From Saccharospirillaceae bacterium (lineage in GTDB: Bacteria; Pseudomonadota; Gammaproteobacteria; Pseudomonadales; Oceanobacteraceae): a DNA stretch of 64,000 nt. Location of the stretch: contig JAKVCS010000003.1 in assembly GCA_022448365.1 (NCBI GenBank), positions 248,001 to 312,000 of the forward strand. The letters run 5' to 3'. The notes under the pieces are model-generated. The model saw nothing but the letters and a program-made list of their open reading frames with translations. It did not search any database and was not told the origin of the DNA. How positions within the stretch are numbered: the first letter of the stretch is position 1; every line of letters begins with the position of its first letter. The translations under genes and the position numbers were made by a program. Below, piece after piece: positions 18,698 through 28,444 of the stretch.

Positions 18698-18756
18698 AAA
18701 AGACTGATAAGATGCCCAACGTTTTCAATACGTTGCGCTTTTATCGGTCTTTTTCG
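18698..18756 (+). terminator. Terminator of metH
   Basis: A 12-bp outer stem (18699-18710 with 18741-18752, one G-U pair) encloses a second short stem (AACGT/ACGTT) and ends in a run of T. It lies 28 bp after the metH stop codon. Confidence 0.8.
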
Positions 18757-18795
18757 TTTCAATGGCTGCTGCAACGCTTTTTTCGAGCTTAATTC

Positions 18796-20163
18796 ATGCC
18801 CGGTTTTTCTCGGTTTTTTGCAAGACTTCTCCATATTGAAGCCGACCGCTTGCAGCGCATTCTGATTATCGGCGTGCCAATCATTGGCGGAATGCTTTCC
18901 CAGAGCCTGATCAATCTGGTCGATGCTGCCATGGTTGGTCGTCTTGGAGATGTCGCACTCGCTGGTGTCGGCGTCGGCAGTTACGCCAGTTTTATTGTGG
19001 TCTCCAGCGTGATGGGCTTATCGTCTGGGGTTCAGGCGCTGGTGGCACGACGCTTTGGTGCCGGGCAACACTCCCTGCTGTCAGAACCACTATTGGCAGG
19101 CCTGTCGCTGGCATTCCTGCTGGGCATCCCGCTGACTCTACTTTTTTACCTCGGCGCACCCTACTTTATCCCACTGTTCAACGACTCCAGCGATGTTGCC
19201 GCTATATCAATTCCTTACTTTGAATGGCGTACGCTGGCTGCCGCATTTATTGGTATGAACTTCGTATTCCGTGGCTTCTGGAGTGGTGTCGGTGACTCCA
19301 AGACCTATCTCAAAGTGCTGCTGATGATGCACTTGGCCAATGTGCTGCTCAGCTATCTGTTTATTTTTGGAATTCCGGAGATTGGCGTTTATGGCTATGG
19401 CGCCGTGGGTTCGGGAATGGGAACAGCCGCTTCCATGGTGCTTGGGACTCTTGTCTATTTCTGGCTCACATTTAAACGCCAGATTGGTCGTCTGCCGTCG
19501 CTGGAGTTACCAAACCGCTCCACTATTGTTTCGGTTGCGCAACTGGCGATTCCCAATTCTGCGCAGCAGGTTCTGTTTGCTGCAGGCACCAGTGTGATGT
19601 TCTGGATCATCGGCCAGATTGGTACCCAAGAACAAGCCGTTGGGCATATTCTCATAAGTCTTGCATTGCTGCTTATTCTTCCTGCTGTGGGGCTTGGTAT
19701 CGCATCAACCAGTTTGGTTGGTCAGGCCCTGGGGCGAGAAGACAAAGACGATGCTTATCAATGGGGCTGGGAGGTGGTGCGTGTTGCAGCCCTGATTATG
19801 GCCCTGGCAGGCTTGCCACTGTGGCTATTCCCGCAAGAAATATTACGGCTATTTACTCCGGATATTCATCTGATTGAACTCGGTACCTGGCCTCTCCGTA
19901 TTTCCGGCATTGCCATCACGCTGGAAGTCACTGCCATGGTGCTGACTCAGGCATTATTGGGTGCAGGTGCCAGCAAACAAGTTCTGCGCATTAATTTGAT
20001 TATGCAGTGGGCGGTCCTCCTGCCACTGGCTTATTTTGTCGGACCTTTGGCAGGCGCTGGCCTGACCGGCGTGTGGATTTTACAAGGCATACAACGTATT
20101 TCGTTATCTCTGATATATGGTGTAATGTGGCGCGGTAAGCAGTGGGCCGACATCAAAATCTGA
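18796..20163 (+). CDS. MATE-family efflux transporter
   Basis: A 455-residue membrane protein with about twelve spans in the two-bundle MATE layout. The first bundle begins [29 protein letters not shown], with the typical P and D residues of helix 1, and [17 protein letters not shown] follows; the second bundle repeats the pattern from about residue 245. Family members expel cationic drugs or metabolites using Na+ or H+ gradients. The substrate here cannot be told from sequence; it is closer to the NorM/DinF branch by eye. The gene stands after metH and before ugpQ. Confidence 0.9.
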   Translation: MPGFSRFFARLLHIEADRLQRILIIGVPIIGGMLSQSLINLVDAAMVGRLGDVALAGVGVGSYASFIVVSSVMGLSSGVQALVARRFGAGQHSLLSEPLLAGLSLAFLLGIPLTLLFYLGAPYFIPLFNDSSDVAAISIPYFEWRTLAAAFIGMNFVFRGFWSGVGDSKTYLKVLLMMHLANVLLSYLFIFGIPEIGVYGYGAVGSGMGTAASMVLGTLVYFWLTFKRQIGRLPSLELPNRSTIVSVAQLAIPNSAQQVLFAAGTSVMFWIIGQIGTQEQAVGHILISLALLLILPAVGLGIASTSLVGQALGREDKDDAYQWGWEVVRVAALIMALAGLPLWLFPQEILRLFTPDIHLIELGTWPLRISGIAITLEVTAMVLTQALLGAGASKQVLRINLIMQWAVLLPLAYFVGPLAGAGLTGVWILQGIQRISLSLIYGVMWRGKQWADIKI

Positions 20164-20220
20164 CTTCGCCACCCCCGCTTAGATTGCGTTTCGTTTTCTC
20201 TGCACCATCAGGAACCTGCC

Positions 20221-21009
20221 ATGCCATCCTATCGGCCAATAACCGCACAAAACCCCTATCAAATGATGGAGCCGGTGATTGCCCACCGCGGTGCCAGTGG
20301 CGATGCTCCGGAAAACACAGCGGCTGCGATCAGCCTTGCAGCACAACAAGGGGCACATTGGCTCGAGGTAGACGCATCCATCAGTGCTGATGGTGTTGCC
20401 GTCATCTTTCACGACCCAGAACTGCAGCGATGTTCTGACGGCACAGGATATGTCGTGCAATCAAAACTGAGCGAATTAAAGAAGCTCGACTGTGGCAGTT
20501 GGTTCGCCCCCGAATTTAAAAACGAGCGTATCCTGACACTGGTTGAGCTATTGGTATTGTGCAATCAGTTCAGTCTCAATTTGAATCTCGAAGTGAAACC
20601 GACAATTGGCCGCGAAACCGAGACCGTCTGGGCAATTAAAACCGCTCTGCAACAAGTGCCACTTGAACAGCAGCTGTTATTAAGCAGCTTTAATCACTAC
20701 GCCCTAAAAGCCTGTCTCGAATACCTTCCGGAAATACCCAGAGCGCTGAATGTTGATGCTATTCCCTACAACTGGCAAAAGCGTCTGGAAGAGTACGAGG
20801 CAACCGGCCTGCACTTTTCTGCCGACTTCTTCGACGAGAAGCTGGTAAAACAGCTTTCTGAGCACAATATCCCGATGGCCTGCTTCACCGTGAACTGCCC
20901 AGAGCAGGCTGAAAAGCTCTGGCGGGCAGGCGTCTTATCCGTTTTTTCCGATTATCCATATCGATTAATCCAGACAGCCCGAAAAGCCAAACCATGGCAT
21001 AATCACTGA
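20221..21009 (+). CDS. ugpQ: Glycerophosphodiester phosphodiesterase
   Basis: A 262-residue cytoplasmic enzyme that splits deacylated phospholipid headgroups into glycerol 3-phosphate and alcohol. The catalytic IAHRGASGDAPENT (residues 20-33) with the acid/base histidine, the metal-binding WLEVDASISADGVAVIFHD, and the late NLEVKP are all present. It lacks a signal peptide, as in UgpQ rather than GlpQ. AGGAA is six bases upstream of the ATG at 20221. It may recycle phospholipid glycerol with gpsA, an inference from shared pathway only. Confidence 0.93.
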   Translation: MPSYRPITAQNPYQMMEPVIAHRGASGDAPENTAAAISLAAQQGAHWLEVDASISADGVAVIFHDPELQRCSDGTGYVVQSKLSELKKLDCGSWFAPEFKNERILTLVELLVLCNQFSLNLNLEVKPTIGRETETVWAIKTALQQVPLEQQLLLSSFNHYALKACLEYLPEIPRALNVDAIPYNWQKRLEEYEATGLHFSADFFDEKLVKQLSEHNIPMACFTVNCPEQAEKLWRAGVLSVFSDYPYRLIQTARKAKPWHNH

Positions 21010-21070
21010 AATTGCAGCGTCCTTACCTACCCCGCAAGTTATACCCATTTGCTATTTCTATATAGATAAA

Positions 21071-21087
21071 TATTCATTTTAAGAATA
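21071..21087 (+). promoter_or_regulatory. TATTC-N7-GAATA palindrome upstream of cysI
   Basis: A perfect palindrome (extended to ATATTC/GAATAT) lies about 90 bp before the cysI start, with T-N11-A symmetry typical of LysR-family sites. The same 17-bp pattern lies before cysH and between cysB and tauE (listed separately), so I read it as a likely CysB operator. Confidence 0.6.
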
Positions 21088-21177
21088 TCGAAGCTTTGCT
21101 AAGGTGCGCGCTATAACCACAACAGGATTATTGGCTTTGTCCAGTAATCGGCTTGATTAGATTAGAAACGGATCACT

Positions 21178-22839
21178 ATGTACGTTTACGATGAGTACGA
21201 TCAGCAGCTGCTGAATGAGCGTGTCGCCCAGTTCCAGGGGCAGATGGACCGCTATCTTGCCGGCAAAATCCCGGAAGAAGAATTCCTCCCGTTGCGACTT
21301 CAGAACGGCATCTATGTGCAACGCTATGCCCCCATGCTGCGCGTTGCAATCCCATATGGACTGTTTAATTCAAAGCAGATGCGTGCTCTGGCGATGGTTG
21401 CCCGCGACTACGACAAAGGTTACGCCCATTTCAGTACTCGCCAAAACCTGCAATACAACTGGCCAGCACTGGAAAAATGCCCTGAAATTCTGGCAAAGCT
21501 GGCCGAAGTTCAGATGCATGCTGTGCAAACCAGCGGCAACTGTATCCGCAACACCACAACGGATGAGTACGCAGGCGTCATTAAAGAAGAGCTGGTGGAC
21601 CCACGTCCATACTGTGAAATCATTCGTCAATGGTCTACTTTCCACCCTGAGTTTGCTTTCCTGCCACGTAAATTCAAGATCGCCGTCAATTCGGTGCCTG
21701 GTGAAGATCGTGCTGCAATTAAGGTGCATGATATCGGCGTGAATATCGTTAAAAACGACGTTGGAGAGATTGGTTACCGTATTCTGGTTGGTGGAGGCCT
21801 TGGCCGAACCCCGATTATTGGTACCGAAATCTGTGACTTCTTACCAGAAGAAGACTTACTGACCTATCTGGATGCCATTATCCGCGTCTACAACCAATTT
21901 GGTCGTCGTGATAACAAATACAAAGCCCGTATTAAGATTCTGGTGAAGGCTCTGGGAATCGAGCGGATGCGTGAGCTGGTCAATGAAGAATGGGATCGCA
22001 TCAAAGACGGTGATGGCAAACTGCCTGCAGCAGAACTTGAACGGGTTAAGTCCCACTTCACCGAACCTGCTTATCAAACGCTGGAAGATAATCCAGTGGA
22101 ATACCAACAGGCACTCGCCGAGAACGCACCATTTGCTCGTTGGGTACAGCGTAATGTGCGCGCTCACAAAAAATCTGGCTACGCGATCGTCACTCTGGCC
22201 CTCAAGCAAAAAGGGAATGCGCCGGGTGATGTCACAGCAGAGCAAATGGAAGATATTGCGGATCTGGCAGACAGCTACAGCTTTGGTGAAATTCGGTCTA
22301 CCCATCAGCAAAACCTGGTACTTGCGGATGTTGAACAAAGCCAACTGTTCGCGCTATGGCAAGCTGCTAAATCCAAAGGACTGGCAACACCAACACTGGG
22401 GTTGCTGACTGATATGATCTGCTGCCCCGGTGGCGACTTCTGTGCTCTGGCTAATGCCAAGTCGATTCCAATCGCAGAAGATCTGCAAATTCGCTTCGAC
22501 AATCTCGACTACCTTCACGATCTGGGCGAGATTGACCTGAACATTTCAGGCTGTATGAATGCCTGTGGTCACCACCATATCGGTAACATCGGCATTCTGG
22601 GTGTTGATAAAAAAGGCGAAGAGTTTTACCAGGTGTCGCTGGGCGGTAACGCCGGCGACGATTCATCGCTCGGCAAGATTTTAGGTCCATCCTTCTCTCG
22701 TGAAGCCATTCCGGACGTAATCACTAAAGTATTGGATCACTATGTAGACACGCGCTCTGAGGGTGAAAGCTTCCTCGAAGTATACCGTCGTCTTGGCCAC
22801 AACACCTTTAAGGAGGCGGTATATGGAAAACCCGAATAA
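21178..22839 (+). CDS. cysI: Assimilatory sulfite reductase hemoprotein
   Basis: Siroheme and [4Fe-4S] enzyme that reduces sulfite to sulfide with six electrons. Residues about 415-422 (CCPGGDFC) and 459-463 (CMNAC) hold the four cluster and siroheme cysteines, and paired NIR/SIR domains occur (NCIRNTTTDEYAG, GVNIVKNDVGEIGYRILVGGGLG). The 553-residue length and the following DUF934 partner match the Pseudomonas-type enzyme rather than the CysJ-dependent enteric one; no CysJ is seen. A related nitrite reductase is less likely given the neighbour. A palindrome upstream suggests CysB control. Confidence 0.93.
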   Translation: MYVYDEYDQQLLNERVAQFQGQMDRYLAGKIPEEEFLPLRLQNGIYVQRYAPMLRVAIPYGLFNSKQMRALAMVARDYDKGYAHFSTRQNLQYNWPALEKCPEILAKLAEVQMHAVQTSGNCIRNTTTDEYAGVIKEELVDPRPYCEIIRQWSTFHPEFAFLPRKFKIAVNSVPGEDRAAIKVHDIGVNIVKNDVGEIGYRILVGGGLGRTPIIGTEICDFLPEEDLLTYLDAIIRVYNQFGRRDNKYKARIKILVKALGIERMRELVNEEWDRIKDGDGKLPAAELERVKSHFTEPAYQTLEDNPVEYQQALAENAPFARWVQRNVRAHKKSGYAIVTLALKQKGNAPGDVTAEQMEDIADLADSYSFGEIRSTHQQNLVLADVEQSQLFALWQAAKSKGLATPTLGLLTDMICCPGGDFCALANAKSIPIAEDLQIRFDNLDYLHDLGEIDLNISGCMNACGHHHIGNIGILGVDKKGEEFYQVSLGGNAGDDSSLGKILGPSFSREAIPDVITKVLDHYVDTRSEGESFLEVYRRLGHNTFKEAVYGKPE

Positions 22840-23326
22840 TGCAAAGCTGATCAAAGACCGCCAATGGGTGGAAAATGATCAGTGGAAAGTGGTTGCAGAT
22901 GACGAAATTTTGCAAGACTTTTCGATCATCAGCCTGACCCGCTGGTTAGAGAACAAAGATGAGTTACAGGCACAGGCGACTGCTGGAAAACTGGCGGTTC
23001 ACCTGGCTGCCGGTGAAACTGCGGATCAACTGGCTGAAGACAGCCAGAGCTTTACGCTTATCACCATCGATTTCCCGAAATTCGCGGACGGTCGTGGCTA
23101 CTCTGCAGCGCGACTGCTGCGCGAGCGCTATGGTTATGAAGGCGAACTCCGCGCATCCGGTGATGTGCTTATCGACCAGCTGTTCTTCATGCAGCGTTGT
23201 GGCTTCAGTAGCTACGAACTGCGCGGTGATCAGGACCTGGAGGATGCGATTGCAGCCTTTGGCACATTCAGCGTTTGCTATCAAAACGATGTTAATGACA
23301 CCCGTCCGCTGTATCGTCGTCGCTAA
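22823..23326 (+). CDS. DUF934 protein, CysI partner
   Basis: A 167-residue protein of the DUF934 family, typically encoded directly after sulfite reductase. FADGRGYSAARLLRERYGYEGELRASGDVLIDQLFFMQRCGF is the family core (quoted here in parts: FADGRGYS, GYEGELRASGD, LFFMQRCGF). Its biochemical role is uncertain; a role in siroheme or electron delivery to CysI is proposed in annotations. The ATG at 22823 overlaps the end of cysI by 17 bp and follows AAGGAGG, so it is translated on the same message. A strong terminator follows. Confidence 0.9.
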   Translation: MENPNNAKLIKDRQWVENDQWKVVADDEILQDFSIISLTRWLENKDELQAQATAGKLAVHLAAGETADQLAEDSQSFTLITIDFPKFADGRGYSAARLLRERYGYEGELRASGDVLIDQLFFMQRCGFSSYELRGDQDLEDAIAAFGTFSVCYQNDVNDTRPLYRRR

Positions 23327-23361
23327 TCCTGAGTATCAGCGGTAGCGATACCGCTTAATCG

Positions 23362-23390
23362 AAAAAACCGCCGCCATGGCGGTTTTTTTG
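23362..23390 (+). terminator. Terminator of cysI-DUF934
   Basis: An 11-bp stem (23362-23372 and 23378-23388) with a GCCAT loop and T-run begins 36 bp after the DUF934 stop, a textbook Rho-independent terminator. Confidence 0.9.
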
Positions 23391-23462
23391 TTTTACCAGC
23401 AAGAAAAACTGCCTTCCTGTGTGCGATATCACTGGCGACAACAAACACCCTAACTTAAGCTT

Positions 23463-24629
23463 ATGGCCATGGACCAAGATATCGTTTTCTCATTTTTTCT
23501 GGTGTTCTCCGGAGCAACCATTCTCGCCACCCTGGCTCTGTTTACACGACAGCCGGTTCTGATCGCTTATATTGCTCTCGGCGCCATTGTTGGACCGTTT
23601 GGTATGGGCTGGATAGAAAATCCGGAAAATCTGTCCGATATGGCGCATATCGGCATTATCTTCTTGCTGTTTTTATTGGGGTTGGACATGCAACCGTCCG
23701 CACTGGTCTCGGTTTTGCGCAAAGCGACTCTGGTGGCATTGGTGAGTTCCTTGGTTTTCTTTGCCTCGGGCTATGGTCTCACGCAGGCATTCGGATACAG
23801 CCAAATGGACAGCATTGTTATTGGACTGGCCATGATGTTTTCCTCCACCATCATTGGCTTAAAATTACTACCCACCACGGTTTTACACCATAAGCACATT
23901 GGCGAGCTGATGATTGGTTTACTTTTGATTCAGGATTTACTGGCAATCCTGGTGCTTATTTTTCTTGGTGTGATGGCCGGTGAAAGCAACATGCCTGTAT
24001 GGCAACCGTTCATAGCATTACCGTTACTGGTCGCTGCTTGCTATCTGATGGTGAAATGCGTATTGCTCCCATTAATCACTCGCTTCGACCGCTATCAGGA
24101 ATATCTGTTTATCCTCGCGATTGGCTGGTGCCTCGCCGTTGCCGAAGGTGCAAAAATTGTAGGTTTAACGCATGAAATTGGCGCTTTTATCGCAGGAGTC
24201 ACATTGGCTACCAGCCCCATTGCTCAGTTTATTGCTATCAGCCTGAAACCACTACGCGACTTCTTTCTGGTTATGTTTTTCTTCGCATTAGGTGCCGGCC
24301 TAAACCTTGGACTGTTATCCAATGTGATTGTCCCCGCGGTTATCCTGGCAATCATCATACTGATGATAAAGCCGGTCACGTTTCGCTACTTGCTGGGTGG
24401 ATTCAGCGAAAGACCGGCCCTCGCCTGGGATGTGGGCTTTCGCCTCGGACAAATCAGTGAATTCTCGTTACTGATAGGCTTTGTTGCGTTGCAAAGCCAG
24501 CTGTTAACCGAGCAGGCATCATCGCTGATCCAAGCAACTGCAATTATCACCTTTGCCGTCTCCAGCTACATAGTGGTGTTTAACTACCCTAACCCAATAG
24601 CGATAAAGGACGCGTTACGACGGGACTGA
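23463..24629 (+). CDS. CPA2-type cation:proton antiporter
   Basis: A 388-residue protein with about twelve membrane spans, similar to the transporter half of KefB/KefC-type monovalent cation:proton antiporters. The signatures IIFLLFLLGLDMQPSAL (helix 3 region), MMFSSTIIGLKLL and ALGAGLNLG are visible. It lacks the C-terminal TrkA-N/RCK domain of Kef systems, so glutathione gating is not expected. It probably exchanges Na+ or K+ for H+. Start at 23463 (ATG); a second ATG at 23469 is equally plausible. Confidence 0.85.
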   Translation: MAMDQDIVFSFFLVFSGATILATLALFTRQPVLIAYIALGAIVGPFGMGWIENPENLSDMAHIGIIFLLFLLGLDMQPSALVSVLRKATLVALVSSLVFFASGYGLTQAFGYSQMDSIVIGLAMMFSSTIIGLKLLPTTVLHHKHIGELMIGLLLIQDLLAILVLIFLGVMAGESNMPVWQPFIALPLLVAACYLMVKCVLLPLITRFDRYQEYLFILAIGWCLAVAEGAKIVGLTHEIGAFIAGVTLATSPIAQFIAISLKPLRDFFLVMFFFALGAGLNLGLLSNVIVPAVILAIIILMIKPVTFRYLLGGFSERPALAWDVGFRLGQISEFSLLIGFVALQSQLLTEQASSLIQATAIITFAVSSYIVVFNYPNPIAIKDALRRD

Positions 24630-24689
24630 TCTGCAGTTTCGCCGAGATTATCTATACTGCGGTTGTATCTATTAACGGCAGGTAGGGAA

Positions 24690-26564
24690 ATGGTGTTTTT
24701 CAGCAATTTGTCAATTCGTAGCAAACATTTATTGATACTCGCGCTGGTTGTAACCGGACTGATTGTTACGGCCATATTCTCAGTCAATCGACTTTCCCAT
24801 CTGGAATCTCTGCGCAAGATCACACTGATCCTGCAGCAGGTCAACAGTGACTTCAGCCAGTTGCAGCAAATCGAAAAGAACTTTTTGCTCTACAAGCAAG
24901 CGGCAGATATCGACAACTTCAGGGCCTCTGAAGATCAGCTGGAAATGAGCCTTGAATCCTTACACGCAACATTGGCTGATAACAATCTCGATGCAACTCT
25001 TGTAAGACCCGTTACCGAAGAGATACAGGACTACCGCACTCTGTTTGACGAGTTGACGACGACTCAGACCGATGTCGGCCTGACACCCAAAACAGGACTC
25101 TACGGATCATTACGCAATGCCGTACACGAAGTTGAAACACTGGCGAAAGCGCAACAGGAATATGAATTACTGTTTCATATGCTGATGTTACGACGTAATG
25201 AGAAAGATTTTATGCTCAGACGGGACATGAAATACCTGTCCAAATTCGATGCGAACATCGCTAAGTTTAATCAGACACTCTCTGCTCTTTTTTTGGTTTC
25301 AGAGCCTGAGATCAGGCAAAAGCTTGATAACTATCAACGTGATTTCAAAGCACTGGTTACCAAGGAGCAGCAAATTGGTCTGACGAACAGTGATGGCATT
25401 CTGGGTAGACTGCGCAATCAATCAGAAAAATCCAAAGCAACATTGAAGCATTTTGATGAAGTCATTAATGCCACTATCAGCACCGAAGTTTCTCAGGCTT
25501 CCTCAACTCTGATGGCACTGATCATCGCTATTATTCTTATAGTTGCAATATCGATTCTGCTGGTCTCTCGGGCCATCTATTTACCCGTCAGCAAAATAAC
25601 GGAAAAGATTCACCGAATTGCTTCAACGCTGGATCTGAGCACCCCACTGCGATTTTCATCCAGAGACGAGGTTGGTAGCCTGGCAAAATCCTTTGACTCT
25701 CTGATGGGTAGTCTTAAAGAAACGATCACTCAGGTTCATGACACCTCTGACCACTTATCCGACTGCTCCTCTGAACTGGTCACCATGACACACAATGTCG
25801 GTAGTGCCAGCGAACAACAGCAGCATGAGATCGAGCAAGCCGTCATCGCAATCAATCAGATGACGGAGACCATTTCCAGTATTGCTGACAATGCGAATCT
25901 CGCCTCAGAAGCTGTGGGTAAAGTCTCTGGTGAAATCAACAGGGGGAAAGAAACAGCCGGTGCAGCCAGGAATGAAATCAGCCTGCTAAATAACGAAGTG
26001 TATGAAGCCAGCCAGGCGATTGAGGAATTACAGAAAAACAGCGAAAACATTGGAGAAATATTATCGACCATCAGTTCGATAGCCGAGCAAACCAACTTAC
26101 TGGCATTGAATGCTGCCATTGAGGCAGCGCGCGCGGGAGAGCAAGGCAGAGGATTCGCTGTGGTCGCCGATGAAGTGCGCACGCTTGCGAGCCGAACTCA
26201 GGAATCGACGGAGTCCATTCGGGATAATATTGCTCAGTTTAAGCGAGGCACCGAAGAAGTCGTAAAAACTGTGTTGAGCTCCAGAGAGCGAGCACAATCG
26301 GGTATTACTAAAGTAGAGGAATCCGGTTCTATTCTGGATGCTATTTCTGAAAGCATTCAGAACATTAACGAGATGAATGCCCAGGTCGCCACAGCATCCA
26401 AAGAACAAGGGACAGCCTCGGAAGAAATACATCGCAACATTGCTGCAGTGAATGAGCTGTCACATCAATGCATCGCCCAGGCTCACTCAGCAGATTCTAC
26501 CAGCCGCAACCTTAAGTCTCTGGGTAATGAATTGCGCACCCTGGTTAACAAGTTCACCCTTTAA
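24690..26564 (+). CDS. Methyl-accepting chemotaxis protein (HBM-type sensor)
   Basis: A 624-residue chemoreceptor. The first membrane helix is at about residues 12-33 and the second at about 272-295. The periplasmic region between them is a long helical domain whose [21 protein letters not shown] motif resembles the HBM (helical bimodular) sensor domain, known from McpS of Pseudomonas, which binds organic acids. HAMP follows (about 296-348), then the signalling hairpin with [32 protein letters not shown] (broken here: [31 protein letters not shown]). No C-terminal CheR-tethering pentapeptide is seen. The ATG at 24690 follows GGTAGGGA; a TTG at 24663 is unlikely. Confidence 0.9.
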   Translation: MVFFSNLSIRSKHLLILALVVTGLIVTAIFSVNRLSHLESLRKITLILQQVNSDFSQLQQIEKNFLLYKQAADIDNFRASEDQLEMSLESLHATLADNNLDATLVRPVTEEIQDYRTLFDELTTTQTDVGLTPKTGLYGSLRNAVHEVETLAKAQQEYELLFHMLMLRRNEKDFMLRRDMKYLSKFDANIAKFNQTLSALFLVSEPEIRQKLDNYQRDFKALVTKEQQIGLTNSDGILGRLRNQSEKSKATLKHFDEVINATISTEVSQASSTLMALIIAIILIVAISILLVSRAIYLPVSKITEKIHRIASTLDLSTPLRFSSRDEVGSLAKSFDSLMGSLKETITQVHDTSDHLSDCSSELVTMTHNVGSASEQQQHEIEQAVIAINQMTETISSIADNANLASEAVGKVSGEINRGKETAGAARNEISLLNNEVYEASQAIEELQKNSENIGEILSTISSIAEQTNLLALNAAIEAARAGEQGRGFAVVADEVRTLASRTQESTESIRDNIAQFKRGTEEVVKTVLSSRERAQSGITKVEESGSILDAISESIQNINEMNAQVATASKEQGTASEEIHRNIAAVNELSHQCIAQAHSADSTSRNLKSLGNELRTLVNKFTL

Positions 26565-26580
26565 TCGGTGAATAAGTCTA

Positions 26581-26622
26581 AATATGCGATTCTGGCTGAT
26601 TATTGAGCCAGAATCGCATATT
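26581..26622. terminator. 17-bp perfect inverted repeat between convergent genes
   Basis: Arms 26581-26597 and 26606-26622 are perfectly complementary, separated by eight bases. The left arm lies after the MCP stop; the right arm encodes the last residues of the convergent thioesterase. No T-run flanks it on either side, so it may act with Rho or protect the ends rather than as a plain intrinsic terminator. Confidence 0.6.
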
Positions 26623-27064
26623 GTCCCGAAAAAGAAACCGCAACATCGCCGTCGGCTTCACCGTTAGTGGTAATTTCAGCCGCTAACGATATTTTTGCTC
26701 TTCCTTTACGGTCAAAATGTTCAATAAAACGGGTAATCACATCGTCTCCGGGATTTCTGCACACTGCTCGAATCTTACCGGTAACTGGCGCAATATATTT
26801 TATATCACCACCTGCCACAACCTGATTGCACACCAGTCCGCGCTCCTGAGTTTTCAAATAAGCGAAACCCCAGCAAGCCATAACCGCAGCATTATATAAG
26901 CTGCCACCAAATGCGGTTTGTTTATCATTGATATTCGGACCTAATGGCGCCGTTAATACAAGCTGTTCTCCATCGTAAGATTCGACTTCTAAGCCCATAA
27001 ACTGGGTAATCGGCAGGTGTTCTACAAAAAAATCTTTTAGCTTCTGGCTGATATCAGTATTCAT
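26600..27064 (-). CDS. YiiD C-terminal-like thioesterase (hotdog fold)
   Basis: A 154-residue protein of the putative thioesterase family represented by the C-terminal domain of YiiD. The sequence AFGGSLYNAAVMACWGFAYL matches the hotdog helix with preceding strand NINDKQTAFGG. The ATG at 27064 is favoured because residues after it fit the domain; a TTG at 27127 would add 21 unrelated residues. Members are thought to act on acyl-CoA or acyl-ACP thioesters, substrate unknown. Its stop lies in the hairpin region shared with the MCP gene. Confidence 0.75.
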   Translation of the reverse strand: MNTDISQKLKDFFVEHLPITQFMGLEVESYDGEQLVLTAPLGPNINDKQTAFGGSLYNAAVMACWGFAYLKTQERGLVCNQVVAGGDIKYIAPVTGKIRAVCRNPGDDVITRFIEHFDRKGRAKISLAAEITTNGEADGDVAVSFSGQYAILAQ

Positions 27065-27207
27065 TTTTAATCTGTGATTCAATTTATCTAAGCACTTGGC
27101 TGGAGATAGTTTTTCAGGGCTATGCAATTCAGGGGGGCGTTACCCGAGCGCACAGGGCGTATTTCTAGCGTGGCGAAAAGACCTTCGGTAGTCGAGTACA
27201 AACAATT

Positions 27208-28176
27208 CTATAAAAGGTCGATAATTTTCTGAGCGGCATTGTAGGGCGTTGTCTGATTATTCAACACCTGATCCTCCAGCTCCGGCATTTTCTGCTGTAC
27301 TTGCGGATTTTGCCTTAGTCGAAGTTCTAACATCTCATGAATTAATTTCTTCAGCCACTCACTGTTCTGGCGTGCGCGTTTTTCGTCAAAGGCAGAAATA
27401 CCGGCATTAACGCATTCAATTGCCGCTGTCTGATACTCTTTAATCATTTGCCAGACATCATAAATACGCTCTTTCTTCAGTGCCGAACAGGTTTTCACTT
27501 GCGGATTCCAGAAGCTGGAGTTTCTCATCAAATGAAGGGCATTTTGGTAATGTCCTTGAGTTTGCTTGGCAAGGTTAATACTTTCACCGTCGGCTTTGTT
27601 AATCACCAAAGCATCCGCTAATTCCATAATGCCACGTTTAATACCCTGTAACTCATCACCAGCATTTGGCAGCATCAATACCAGAAAGAAGTCAACCATA
27701 GCAGCAACCTCATACTCCGACTGCCCTACTCCAACTGTTTCAACCAGAATCACATCGTAACCTGCCGCTTCACACAACAGCATGGTTTCACGGGTTTTTT
27801 GAGCAACACCACCTAATGCACCTTCGCTTGGCGATGGACGAATAAATGCATTTTCTTCGCGGGATAACAATTCCATTCGGGTCTTGTCACCGAGAATACT
27901 GCCACCACGCAGTGGCGAGCTTGGGTCAACCGCCAGTACCGCCACCTTTTTGCCCTGCTCAATTAAATACAGGCCGAAGGCTTCGATAAAAGTAGATTTC
28001 CCGACGCCGGGAATACCCGTAATTCCGATACGAATGGATTTGCCTGTATCCGGCAGTAACTGATTCAGAATGCCCTGTGCTTGCTCGCGATGGCTATCGA
28101 GTTTACTTTCAACCAGTGTAATGGCTTTCGCCAAAGCTCTGCGATTACCGGATGTTAGTTTTTCTAAATCAATCAT
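27208..28176 (-). CDS. meaB: Methylmalonyl-CoA mutase chaperone GTPase (MeaB/ArgK)
   Basis: A 322-residue GTPase that loads and protects cobalamin in methylmalonyl-CoA mutase. It has the P-loop GIPGVGKST, the DPSSPLRGGSILGDKTRM segment, the ETVGVGQSE switch and NKAD specificity motif. The start at 28176 (MIDLEKLTSGNRRALAKAIT) matches the family; the frame is open to 28356, but those residues are unrelated. It lies 268 bp after the mutase stop in the same direction, with a small hairpin between. Name ArgK is historical and misleading. Confidence 0.93.
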   Translation of the reverse strand: MIDLEKLTSGNRRALAKAITLVESKLDSHREQAQGILNQLLPDTGKSIRIGITGIPGVGKSTFIEAFGLYLIEQGKKVAVLAVDPSSPLRGGSILGDKTRMELLSREENAFIRPSPSEGALGGVAQKTRETMLLCEAAGYDVILVETVGVGQSEYEVAAMVDFFLVLMLPNAGDELQGIKRGIMELADALVINKADGESINLAKQTQGHYQNALHLMRNSSFWNPQVKTCSALKKERIYDVWQMIKEYQTAAIECVNAGISAFDEKRARQNSEWLKKLIHEMLELRLRQNPQVQQKMPELEDQVLNNQTTPYNAAQKIIDLL

Positions 28177-28315
28177 TTCGTCTTTTCCAAAGAATTTCCA
28201 TCGGATGACTTTGGCTGAGAGCGTGCGATGGAATGGAAGCAATCGCCGAGCCTGCATGGATGTATTTATGGCGTTCCGAACCAAAGTTATGCGTTGGAAG
28301 TTCGACAGCCCAAAA

Positions 28316-28338
28316 CTGAAAAACCGATTGTTTTTCAG
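28316..28338 (-). terminator. Hairpin between the mutase gene and meaB
   Basis: A 9-bp stem (28316-28324 and 28330-28338) with a five-base loop. A second copy of the arm sequence lies at 28401-28412, so alternative pairing between 28325-28336 and 28401-28412 is also possible. It could lower meaB expression relative to the mutase; no clean T-run follows. Confidence 0.4.
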
Positions 28339-28444
28339 CCGCTGTGGCGAAAGCACATTTCTGCGCCTGCCGGGCTAGCGCAACCTCTTGTTGCTGCTTT
28401 GAAAAACAATCGATTCTTCTGTTTGTATTATCCGAAACGCGGGT

